The notes beneath the pieces were generated by a model, which did no database searches, was not told the DNA's origin, and saw only the letters and a program-made list of their open reading frames with translations. The position numbers and the translations under genes were made by a program. A stretch of DNA of 30,291 nucleotides from Beroe ovata (taxonomy: Eukaryota > Ctenophora > Nuda > Beroida > Beroidae): contig CAMPET010000036.1 of NCBI GenBank assembly GCA_946803715.1, positions 206,383-236,673 on the forward strand, given 5' to 3'. Each line of letters starts with the position of its first letter. Position 1 is the stretch's first letter. This document shows positions 1-10,800 of the stretch, piece after piece.

Positions 1-28
1 CACACACACACACACACTCACACACACG
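1..28. repeat. CA microsatellite
   Basis: This is a run of CA dinucleotides, slightly interrupted, that is cut by the left edge of the window. It is one of several CA/TG tracts here (others lie at 9475-9540, 9895-9912, 10235-10375, 11801-11815 and 28645-28765). Confidence 0.9.
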
Positions 29-749
29 CATTTATCAGCAGAATGTATAATATGCATCGTTTATGATTTTCCAAGTTATGAATTTTCTCTGTCACGTTGC
101 TTCCAGTTTCCTAACTGTTTCCATATTAACAGATGATGAAAGAATGACTTGTTATGATGGACGGAAAAAAGTGTACCTATCGGCTTGAGACAACATAATA
201 ATATGATTTATCGGCAAAGCTGCAGAATCAGTGTTAAGAGTTACAAAATTTCGATATCACCGCAAAGAAAGACCAATATTCTGACTCGTGACGGACAAAA
301 ATAAGGCGATTTGGAGAACCGTGTCATGAGATGTCCAGAAATTTAGCGCTTACAAAAATTCTGTGCAATTAAAATCGGAATGATAGGCAGCTCTTATCAA
401 GAATCCTGAAATATAAAGAGGCTCACAGAAATGGCACAATGGCGTGATTAGATTAACACATAACCTCATCTTGCGGCAATTGATAAGTAATTGTACTGTC
501 ATGAGATGACATTTTGTGTCAATTTGTTTAGAGCGGTATCATGAGATGTGCATTTCACTATAGAGTCAGCTGTCAGACTACGATGATGTCTACTCAGGAG
601 TCAGGAGCCTCTTCAGTGTATTTAAGGCTAAGCCCGATAATGGGATGAATTTGCATACACCCTCATATGATAACAGTCGCCATCTTCTGTGCTGTATTGA
701 CACAATCTATTCAAAGTCACTGATAGGTAATAATTTCATGTATCTGAAA
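29..749. other. non-coding stretch, nothing recognised
   Basis: No convincing exon, RNA gene or repeat was seen. Short open frames occur only at chance length. The motif catgagatg recurs several times (near 325, 500 and 540), possibly a decayed repeat. Confidence 0.4.
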
Positions 750-877
750 CATGATGAGAGATAGTTGGTTAATTCTCTTTTGGCTCTCTTACCACAATGA
801 AAATGTGTCTTCAAATTGAAAGACGAATTTTCATTTTGTTAACAGAGTCAAAAGAGAATTAACAAACTATATCTCAT
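750..877. mobile_element. foldback hairpin / MITE-like element
   Basis: The left arm (about 750-810) is nearly the reverse complement of the right arm (about 825-877). The core gttaattctctttt on the left is matched by aaaagagaattaac on the right, and the inner aatgaaaatgtgtcttcaa pairs with ttgaaagacgaattttcatt. The whole segment folds into one long imperfect hairpin with almost no loop. It has no coding capacity. The shape is typical of foldback MITEs, but the superfamily cannot be assigned because no clear target-site duplication was resolved. Confidence 0.65.
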
Positions 878-2009
878 TGTAACTCATCCAACTCTTATTC
901 AATTGTCTATAATCCATGAATTCTATGCTGAATCAGCTACAGTGCTAGATATTATACAGTTCTATAACAATGGAATTATCCGTGAGCGTATCCAGATATC
1001 CAGGGGGATCCAAGATTCCGAAAATATCTCTTTTCACCCCCTAAACTCAGAATTTTCCTCACAAGCTCCTCGGCCCCAGTACCGTGGTGCGCTGCTAATT
1101 TAGCTTGAGAACTAGTCGGGATTCGAGAAAGCAGGACACGCCCATGTCAGCACACTGAGACTGTGAATTGGAGAAAAGTCGCCACTCTCCAGAAATGAGA
1201 GTTTATCCCTTCAGTAGTTAATCTTTGATACTGTATATTCTGCAAAATGAATAATTGAAAGGAAGCTGGAAGAATAAAATCTTTCAAGCAATATTACAAC
1301 TCATGGGGAAATTTATTAGATTACGTTATAAGCTTGGAAACAATATTGAATATTAGCTTATGAATATGATGCATAGGATCGAATTTGCATTCAACTCTGT
1401 TGAGGAACTGAGTAAAGTTGTAAACAGAGAAACTTAAATAGAAAAGAACCAAATATTAGAAGATAACCAAAGAAGAGGAAGAAATATTAGACTACGACCA
1501 AAATTCAATGAAATCTTTCATAACATAGATCTATCACAAAAGATAGTTGTACCGAACTTAACGAGTTTGTGGAACTTCACCTCAACCTAAAATAGATACT
1601 GAGTGTAAAATCAAATATAATGACCATATCATGCGTGACCATACGGATATGATCTCGTCTAAGTCTTCGACTATTCCAGGAGCCGACTGAGAAGCCCACC
1701 AGCACCTCTCTTTGTTTGTCTCCAAAGATTGGAGACAGCTTGGTGGGTCCATCCTGTTTTGTTTTCGCCATTCATTGGGGGGTCACTTCCTTAGTTTCCT
1801 AATATGAAGTCTAAAATTATTTGAGTCCATTATGGAGTTGATCTGGAAACGCGCAACCATAATGGCCTTGTGCTCCTAGCTTTTTAGAAATAGATCAGTT
1901 ATACTAACTCTGGAATTACATTCGAGAGATTCATTGTCAGCTGGAATAAGTGAGGAACCTAGTTATGAGTGGATGAGTAGAAGTTTTTGGAGGGAAACGG
2001 AGTAAGCAT
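878..2009. other. non-coding stretch, nothing recognised
   Basis: Only chance-length ORFs are present, with no splice-supported exon chain and no obvious repeats. The AT-rich composition matches the other intergenic stretches. Confidence 0.4.
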
Positions 2010-2167
2010 AGAAATTTCAGAGCAAGTAACCACGACATTTTAATTGCAGCAAATTTTGATCATAGCATATGATAGCATATGATGATGTCATATGCTCATG
2101 ATGTCATACGCTATGATGAAAATTCGCTGCAATTTTCGTGTCGTGGTCACCTGTTCTGAAATTTCTG
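2010..2167. mobile_element. long inverted-repeat (MITE-like) element
   Basis: The ends agaaatttcag (2010) and ctgaaatttct (2167) are reverse complements. The arms continue inward with ccacgaca/tgtcgtgg, aattgcagc/gctgcaatt and catagcatatga/tcatacgctatg, meeting near 2085 in repeats of catatgat. The segment is thus a foldback of about 158 bp with arms of about 75 bp, diverged at scattered positions. It has no ORF. It ends about 135 bp upstream of the TATA box at 2303, so it could affect that promoter. This is most likely a non-autonomous DNA element. Confidence 0.7.
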
Positions 2168-2302
2168 AGTAGAAGTTTTTTTTCCTGATGTTTGCCTTGC
2201 CCTCCCGAATGATGTGCGCTGAATGTGACTACTCCAAAAACTACACAACTACATGGGACTCCTTAACGAACTTATTCAATTGTAATTCACTAATTGTGTC
2301 TT

Positions 2303-2310
2303 TATAAATA
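2303..2310 (+). promoter_or_regulatory. TATA box (TATAAATA)
   Basis: A strong TATA consensus, TATAAATAG, lies 83 bp upstream of an ATG in good context (aaaccATGGcg, 2386). That distance would suit a short 5' leader. The box supports transcription of the tentative gene at 2386-3236, but no other core promoter element was recognised. Confidence 0.4.
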
Positions 2311-2385
2311 GGTCACATGCTTCACAAGCTATTAACCATAGCTGATTGCAATCTCTGCGATCAGTTTTCCTCTTGATCAGAAACC

Positions 2386-3236
2386 ATGGCGGCTCCTATC
2401 AAATTACCCCTACTCCAACTCCACTATATTAAAGTATTGGTCCAATACTCTTTTGTACAGGAATTGAGACGCAGACAGGAGACATATCTGTCTCACGGCA
2501 GACAGCAAGACAATACCTCTTCATACCTCTCTCTCTCTTCCTTTCTCCCCTATATTAAACCAGGTCAGCAATTTGAACAGTCGCTATGACAACGTGAAAT
2601 GGACACCACGTGACTGGAACCGGGCTTCTCACAAATATTATACAGACCAGGAGGAGGGAGGGAGTTGAAAATGGAAATACCAACTATCCCCGCTGCATCA
2701 TGAGAGATTAGATTTCCTCTGTTATTCTTATAGGGGAAACCCTATGTATACAGCTATCACGACGACGAGAAGGAGCGTTACATCGAGGACCGTGATTGGT
2801 TCTTCTCATCCGATAATCGGCAGAGGCGACCAATGGGAGAGTCTGATAATACCGAACACATTAGAACTATTTGGACCATGTTTAGCTTCCCAAGGGCACG
2901 CCGTAATTCTAATTTTCTAGTTGTTCTCACGTATTTGTCGCGAAAAGGACGCCTTTCCAACGGAACGATCAGAGACAAGAAATTATGCCGGGTATGTTTC
3001 AAATTTTGATTGTTTTGGTAACTTCCACGATTGAATAATTAATAACTAAAGCATTAATTGGGTAGGACTCTTTTGAGAACTCGATCATTGTCGTCGAGAG
3101 ACACCTTTCGATGTCACTATCATGCATTGCTGCTCGTGCATGACTCTTGTTACTCACGGGCATTCCGAATAACAGCTGCACTCTGCAGATGAAATATTAG
3201 CTCAGGCTCAGAGGCTGCAATATGGCGCGTATACCG
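2386..3236 (+). CDS. tentative multi-exon gene, unknown family (WTPRDW motif)
   Basis: Unrecognised; the model is incomplete. An ATG in strong Kozak context (MAAPIKLPLLQL...) follows a TATA box. A convincing internal exon starts at 2563 after a long pyrimidine tract ending in ccag; it reads VSNLNSRYDNVKWTPRDWN and continues RASHKYYTDQ. A second open stretch begins at 2734 after ttcttatag; it reads GKPYVYSYHDDEKERYIEDR and stays open to a good donor (cgg|gtatgt) at 2990. A possible last exon near 3200-3236 ends RLQYGAYTAAY then TGA and is in phase with that donor. The first exon probably ends at one of three phase-0 donors at 2434-2460. The weak point is the join between the second and third exons: no phase-0 donor is visible after TDQ, and the phase-1 join creates an early stop. 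Either the gene is broken, the assembly has an error in the GGAGGAGGGAGGGAG tract (2649-2664), or the model is wrong. The TPRDW stretch is faintly like the N-terminal motif of tektins, but that is not enough for a call. Confidence 0.3.
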
Positions 3237-5570
3237 CGGCATATTGAGCTGATTGTGACAAGACAGCAACTAGAAACACACGTGTTTACCACGTGGCCAG
3301 TGAGACACAGCATAAGATCTTGTAGCACTAACTTCCAAAAAAGGGAATTATTTCCCCGTTTCACGTCTTCCTTGGCCAGGCAAGGGCGAACTTTGCAACA
3401 ACGAAAAGCTCCACCCAAAGCAGCTCAGCTACTTTAACCGATCAGTGCATGCACTTTAAAAATATGACTCAATCTTCCAAACTCAATTTGCAAGTTGTTT
3501 CGAACCTTCCGATCGCTACCACTGTGATTACAATCTCATCGTTGTGGACAAGATGCAGCTGCTGGTAAAAAAAGACGGTTAGTTCTAAGTTTATACTCGT
3601 GTTATCAATAAACTGTTCAAATAATGTTGAGAAGTTTTATCTTCACAACTACACCACTACGTCTAGTAGTCACTTACTGGCTTACTGCAGATAAGGATGA
3701 CAAACAAGGTGCCGCGTGTCTTGTCCGGTTCGCAAAAATCAGCGGAAATCAATCAGCAGAAACCAATCTCATTGATCTAGAATGCGGCACTCGAATATGA
3801 GTAGAGGAGATTTTTAATTTTATGGGTGGTCGGGTGGATAAAAGGATAAAGAAAGGATGATCTTGAATTGATGTAGGACGGAGTGGGGGTCAAGCTGGTT
3901 GAGCTTGACTGATATTGTTGAGATCACTAGCGGCCAATCATTAAATCTATAACCATGTTACCTTGACTTTGTTGTTTGTTGACACTCCTGTAGCAGTCCT
4001 TGCGATAGTCAATGTCCACTTGCAACAATAATCTGCGTGTTCCGAAAACCTTGATTGATCAGAAACATCCTAGAAGTTGGTGCTTGAGATGGGATGACAA
4101 ATTGGCCACTACAAGTGCAAGAATCTCTTGTTCTTTAACCATCTCTGGTAGGAGCTTCTCGCAGTATATTACTTACTAAGAAGGATCTTGCATTAGCCGA
4201 AGTTGTTGGTAAAGTTGTATGATGAAGTCAAAACATAAAATACGAAACCCTTTTACTCATCCCTTCCATTCATCAGTGTAACTGAATCTGATGCTTTTGC
4301 ACGTCTTTCAGTTACCACGCTTACTGCACAGTGAATCACAGTGCGTCATTGGTAATGAATTACCAAATAGCTGCTGTGCCCCCCTTGTGCACAGTTGACA
4401 GTTCAGCATCCTGAATTTGTAATCCCAAATTCTAGACCCACGAGCAGTTAACTGTTTTAGCGGAAATGCCTGGATTTTCCGGCATCATGGTTCTACAAAT
4501 AGAGTTGTGCCGTCATGCCATGTTTCACATAGCTATAATCTGTCTACACCACACGAAGGTGGTAACCAGGTAACAAGCGGCTAGTGATCGGGCAATGCAA
4601 CTGTTCCCGGCTACAGACAATCAGGAAGTCGAGAGTCTAGCATCACCAGGGCTTAGTTACCCTGAGAGCCATATGCCATCCCTATGGACAATGTCATGTG
4701 ACCGGATGTATAGCAATGGGGGACAGGACGATAGTTAACACCACGCACCAAACTTGAGACATACAGTAATCTCATACCCCATGCTCCTGATCACATGTCA
4801 ATGCCATGCACTGCCAGGGCCATATATTTGACCAATGACCATGGTGATGACGATGCCCATTCGTCATGTCATCTGAATACTGATCATACCAGTGGACCTG
4901 ATAAGCAATCTTAATTGTAACTATGATCAGAGAGAGAAATGTCAAGAGTTCCATCGATGTTGCCTAACCCTGTCTATATAATTATAAGTTCATTGCAGTC
5001 AATAACATAAAAACAGCAGGAGGCTGGGGACGGCAACCCCAGAACCCAGAACCTGATCAAGCTCGAACAAAATGCCAAGAAACTCGAGATTTTGCACCAT
5101 CTCGTATTGAATCATTTTTCTGTTTTTCTCACTAAATGCCCCAAAAACATCCGCCAATTTCCACAAAAAATTTCGCTGACGGAAATTTCCGCCGAACCTG
5201 GTTCGTAAGTTAGCGCCTTTTTGGCTATGGGATTAGGAGCGAGATCTAGGGTTACAATTAGGAGTTTGTACCATGTCCGCGAGAATCTTTGATCATAACA
5301 TAATCACCACGACAACCTCCTTGTATAGAGAACTTAATGCAAAATATAGTAGCTCTGCTGCTTAGAATTACTCTCCTACTTTATACTTACATAAGTTGGT
5401 TATAGAGAGGTAGAGAGTACAGCTGTTACGTGAATGAGTCTAGCTCTTGAACTATGCAAAAACCAAGCCTTGATTTCAACTTCAAATATTCTGAGTACCC
5501 ATGGTAGAGAAACTACGGTCGCTGAGTGGCAGTTACGTAAGGCAGTTAGTTTTACGTAAGGAACACGAAA
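3237..5570. other. intergenic stretch, nothing recognised
   Basis: No exon chain, RNA gene or mobile-element coding region was found in about 2.3 kb. ORFs on both strands are under 75 codons and overlap each other in different frames. The segment near 5150-5215 is rich in short inverted words (aaatttcgctgacggaaatttccg) and may be a decayed repeat. Confidence 0.4.
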
Positions 5571-5913
5571 ATGGCCAACGAAAATTTGGCACCGTTACCC
5601 AGTAAGTACATAATAACCAGATTCTGGGAGTTTCATAGGGTGACATCAAGTGCACATGACCACGCCCATATTGAACGCCTATGATTTAAAGTTGATAAGC
5701 AGTGAAAGTGACCATCAGCAGTACACTCTGTCAGCCAGGGGGGCTGGTTCTCACCGTGTTATGAATCTTATCTTGCTAATGGGAGGACAGAAGGAGAGAA
5801 GTGATCCTTGACCGCGGTGCGGTTTGTGACATGCAGGTGGAACTGAACTTGTGGTGGGAGGTGCAGGAGCTTCATTCGTGATAGTTACCATGGTGACCGC
5901 ATGTTTCCGCTAG
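5571..5913 (+). CDS. possible two-exon membrane micropeptide or gene start
   Basis: Exon 5571-5601 starts at an ATG in strong context (gaaaATGGcc), reads MANENLAPLP and ends at a near-perfect donor (ccca|gtaagtac) in phase 1. An acceptor at 5835-5836 (gacatgcag) opens exon 5837-5913 in the matching phase; it reads SGTELVVGGAGASFVIVTMV, then TACFR and TAG. The joined product has 35 residues with a hydrophobic segment (about residues 15-32) able to span a membrane. It could be a micropeptide, or the first exons of a larger gene whose next donor I missed. No family was recognised. The exon pair is short enough to be chance. Confidence 0.25.
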
Positions 5914-7832
5914 GCGCGCTAGCTGTGTCAACACATACGTATATCACTTGTTGAAATGCTCTGTGGTTGGAATTCCCTGATCAGATGTACGTTCAGCTAT
6001 TATAATACGTACATAGAACACACATACCAAGCGGCTGGTCATTTGCCTGGCGAAACCGGCCCGTTCATTTATAAAACACTGCGTGCGTGTGTTTCACATA
6101 GTTGAGAGCGTCTTTCCCCCTATGCTATGAGGGTTCCTCCTTGCGTTGCGTTTGACTGAATATTGAAACATTGCTGCAAAGACACAAGGTGGGTTGAACT
6201 GTGGCAAAATATTAGCTAGATCAGTTTGGGACAACTTTTAAAATTGAAAATTTTCCAGCCGCTACCTACATCCTCCTAGCGACAAAAATGTAATTTCGCT
6301 TCTCTTATTGCAGTAGTACTTGGGCTGATGGCATTTATAATCATGCAACTATAAAAACCCCTTTAGATCATTGACCTTCTTGTCATTAGTAATTACCGTA
6401 TGACATTGACAGTTCGTTTTTTGCTATGCATACCCTCAGCATTTAACTGTTTCCTCTTCAAATGGTCAAACTTGCAATTGAGCTCATTGAAGTAGATTTC
6501 CATGAGGTATGAAAGTTAGATAATATTCATTTTGTCAAAGTTTCGGTCCACAATCCACTTTTAACATTCAGATTAGAGTGACAAGTAACTTGTCCGAATC
6601 TTTAACTCATGGATCTCGACTTATGGGATGCCTTTAAACGCAGTATCGAAGCTGTGTCTCTAGAGACAGCCGTCACCTGAGCTTGTCTAATTCCACACAG
6701 CTATACAGATCACTGGGTGGTAGCTACTTATACAACATACCGCAGGTTACCAGCCACCAGACATCACGGAGTTTACAAATAACCCCCCGGAGCCAGACTA
6801 ACCAGCCGTAATTGTGTAATCATATTTAACTACAGCTTGTATGGCTTCCGATAACAACAACAACAACAACTACCAATGATCACGTGATCAGTGGTCTCAC
6901 GAGGTGTTTCTGCGAGGACGGGCGTCTTGCTAAATAGTCCCACCTGGGCGAATCTGGGGGCAATCTCACGTATAGTTTCCTCGGTTATTGGTCTTGATAA
7001 ACGAATCAGGTGAAATTGGTATATTTGGATGATACTGTCGTGATAGGGCGGTGACTGATGTACAAGACTCACTGTATGTTGAAATGGGCGCGGTCCACTA
7101 ACGACCAGCCGAAGGGCGGCCGAATTCAACTGCGGTAAGAGCGCGGAAATAAACTATTACAGAGCTACGATCACGGTCATGGTTCAATAGTACACTAACA
7201 TCACATTATTGGGTAGAAATTTTCCCTTTAAGTCACAGTCTAAGGCTGTCATGACTTTAACATAAGAGATGAGTGAGCTGTGAAGTGAGGGATAGGCTTC
7301 AAGAGCTCTATGATCTTGTTTAACTATGTACCTTCCCTATTGACGTGTAGTCTATAGGGATTCGCACAATTGATTACTTCATATCACGTCAGCTGGGAGG
7401 AAACAGAATAGTTCCATGGATCACATGACAGGAGTGTGTCAAGTGATCTCGGTCATCATCAGGTGAGAGTGACGAAGCATGACACGTTGCCACCACGGAC
7501 AACAACAAGGCACAGAAGGAACAGAGAAAGGGAGCATGTATCGTATGTCACTCTGACTAACGAGCTGAATTGAGGAACCGTATATTGAGAGAGAGTTGCT
7601 CCTGCTATAATAGACGAGGGCAATTTGATTGTGTCGATGATTACGTATACACACATTGTTGTCGTGACTGGAGCTATTGACACTATTTAAACCTTGTTAT
7701 CTCTACACACATCACTACACCAGTTGTGCTAACATTGTGCTTGCTTTTCGCTATCTGCTGTTATCAGTACATCACCCAAAGGCGTCTATCGTATTCGTAG
7801 TAGACCCTTTCAACTTAAGAGCTCGAAACGTC
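5914..7832. other. upstream region of terpene synthase; no gene recognised
   Basis: About 1.9 kb without a splice-supported gene. It includes a CAA/ACA microsatellite at 6853-6870 and a perfect 14-bp palindrome at 6877-6890. The frame of terpene synthase exon 1 is open back to about 7677, but it has no ATG before 7833, so a further upstream exon cannot be excluded. No TATA box was identified with confidence. Confidence 0.4.
6877..6890. promoter_or_regulatory. perfect palindrome TGATCACGTGATCA with E-box core
   Basis: This 14-bp perfect palindrome is centred on CACGTG, the canonical E-box for bHLH and bHLH-Zip factors. It lies about 940 bp upstream of the terpene synthase ATG. A site of this kind could bind a dimeric factor, but one copy could also be chance. 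Confidence 0.3.
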
Positions 7833-10800
7833 ATGCCAATACCGACTAGCACCCTGCTGCAGAAGCACACTGAACAAGCAGTGTCATCTTGTGGCGAAGT
7901 GTTAGCCAATGTAGTTGAGCGAAGGTTGAGGAAGCGAAAAGTCACTCGATCGTCTTCCCTTGTCACTTATCACGGTACGGCAGGGGGTGTGTCATGCAAT
8001 CTGCATTCATCTAACAATTCACATCTTAGTAGAAAATTTAGTAGAAAAGGGTCTTTTTACGGGGCCTTGAATGACATTTCTGATGGACTAATTCTTCAGA
8101 TGATGCAATATCATGCATCACATGGCTAACATCGGACATATTATGACAGTTGACAACCCTTGAAGGTTGACACCGATGCGTTACTTCATCATACATAACC
8201 CTGTCATACTGTAACCATTAACGACGGTAAAACCATCATCTATCCCCAGGATTCACAGATAAAGCGAGGATTGAGGAATCGACAGTCAAAGTGACAGATT
8301 TCAAACTACCTCTCAGCCTCACTGAGGTCATGAAGGACATTAACAAGACATACTACGAGTCACAGCTCATGGATGCAGTGTTCCAAGTCATGGAGGAGAC
8401 AGGCATCATCTCACCATCCAACCCAAAGAAATACATTGCTTGGAGGAGCTTGAAAGTGAGTTTTCGTCACAAGTCATCCCATTTCAGCAACAACCCTCAT
8501 TTGCCTCATTTGGAATGGATAAAGTTTGAAATACACCTCACCCAGCATCCCACTAACACCCAACATACCCCAAAGTATGGGAGGCTCAATCGTCATACCT
8601 TATTATGGTCACACCATACTATAGTGATTCATGGACTAAAACCTAGGTTTTGCGGATTGCCGTATGGCATTGGACATTGATATTGCAGAGCTACGGGTGT
8701 GGCTTTTCAAATTTGCGGGGAAAATCTCTTCCTTTTGGGATATTCAATTAAACTTAACAAATCCCCTAAGCATTTCATAGGGCACATGGACACATATTAT
8801 GACATGGTTATTCAACTCGAATAATGTTGACCGCTAAAATCTGGCTTGGCTGGGCAAGGGAACAATTTTATTCACCGAGTTTAATTGAAAATAATATTAT
8901 TCATGCTAGACTGGTATGGTGGATACATATTCAATTAGAAGGACTGAATCTGAATATTATTCAAATGAAACGTATGCCTATCCCCATATGATCTTGTGCA
9001 TGATAAACCACAACCTAACCAAGCATTTCATCACGGCGCAAATTTATAGCGACAACACCGACTCAGCGAAATAGGAAAATATATTTACTAGCAGGGGTTG
9101 TTGGACAGTCACATCCAATGATTGTTGAACTTCAGTTGACACCACAACAACAGTCTCTAGAACCAAGTAACTCAACAAAGTGGCTATAAATTTATCCAGC
9201 AAAACCAATCTAATAAGTCCTCGTGACACTTACTGACATCCCACTACTACTGATCCAAAGCGTCCTTGTGACACCTACTGCACATCCCAACACCCACTGA
9301 CACCACCTCTATCCATCGTGCAGGCTGATCTGTTGACAAGTCTCACCGCACACAACTGCACGAGTGAGCAGCTCGAGTGCTACGTGTTGTGGCTAGTCCT
9401 GGTGTGGACGATAGACGACATCCGGGACAAGTTCTTCCTGGACGATAGTGGAAACTCCATCAACAATCATGAGGTGTGTGTGTGTGTGCGTTTTTGTGTG
9501 TGTGTGTGTGTGNGTTTGTGTGTGTATGTGTGTGTGTGTGCTGTGAAAGTGTGTGCTGTGAAAGTGTACCTAGATTTGTGTGTCTTGTCAAGGGGGAAAG
9601 GCTGCGAAAAATCAAGGTTCAGTGCAATTTGCTATGATAGGTTTCAAGTAGACCATTTTGTTAACGAGCCTATTCACCACATGATATTGGCAGTGATTCA
9701 TGACAGCTGACACCTATCAGTCTTCCTTATATTACCCTCCACGCCCTCAGAAGGTACAGCGGAATATTGAGATAGTTCGGGACACAAATGAGGACATACT
9801 GGCACTGGTTAGCAGCTCCGCGTGGGACACACCCCGGCTCAAATACTTCGGCTCCAACAATGCAGTCGTAAGCGTTGCTAACAACCAAACAAGATACACA
9901 CACACACACACTTCGCCCTTCGGTCCCCAACTCACATCTAAACATTGAGCAAATCCACAACTTTTCACAATGGATGTTCAATGATTCGTAATATGTACAA
10001 CACAACAGGTGAAGTTAGCTCGGTACCTACGTGCAGCCAGTCTGAACTGTATGGAACTAGCTGCATATGACGAGTTTGTGGCTCATCTAGACGACCACCT
10101 GAAGAAGGGTGTGACAGTGAGCATCCCCCATGTGTTCAACATGATGGCTGGCGCACCCTTCCCTATGAGCATCGAGGAGTATGAGGAGCTTAGGATGAAG
10201 GATTCAGCGGGGGCCATGTGTGTCCATCTAGCAGGTGTGTGTGTGTGTGTATGTGTGTGTNNNNNNNNNNNNNNNNNNNNNNNNNNNNNNNNNNNNNNNN
10301 NNNNNNNNNNNNNNNNNNNNNNNNTGTGTGTGTGTGCGTGTGTGTGTCTGTGTCTGTGTCTGTGTCTGTGTGCCTGTGTGTGTATAATGCTGACCACGCA
10401 GACAGGTCATTAATATATCCATTGCAGGGTTCACGAGTTATAACAAGTGTGCTGACAAGCATATCCTGAGCAAATGTCTCGAGCTTGTTACACTACACGC
10501 TGCAGTCCTCAATGATCTCTTCTCATACGAGAAGCAGGTAAACACTGCAATATAATCTCTAGCTCCTTTGTCACCAGCATTATAACCAGTTCGTTTATCA
10601 TTTGTCTCTACTTTTGATCACCTAGTGCACATGCTTGGCACATTCCTATAATGGCAACACTCAGTTTGACACCACTTCAATACTCTCTCCATATCAATGA
10701 ACTCCCTTGCAGATATTCCGAGAGAAGGATCAGTTCAACTACGTGTGGGCTGTACAGGAGTTACGTGACGTCACATTTGACGAGGCGACGCATATATCTG

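Noticed and set aside
6830-7129. 99-codon ORF on the minus strand ending in a poly-Cys tract
   Set aside because: The Cys run is the reading of a CAA microsatellite. No domain or splice support was found.
7439-7683. Two overlapping minus-strand ORFs
   Set aside because: They overlap each other in different frames and have no family features. They lie just upstream of the terpene synthase exon 1, in its probable 5' region.
10083-10462. Minus- and plus-strand ORFs through the N run at 10261-10324
   Set aside because: They are translations of a dinucleotide repeat and gap bases. Only the exon part before 10235 and after 10427 is coding.
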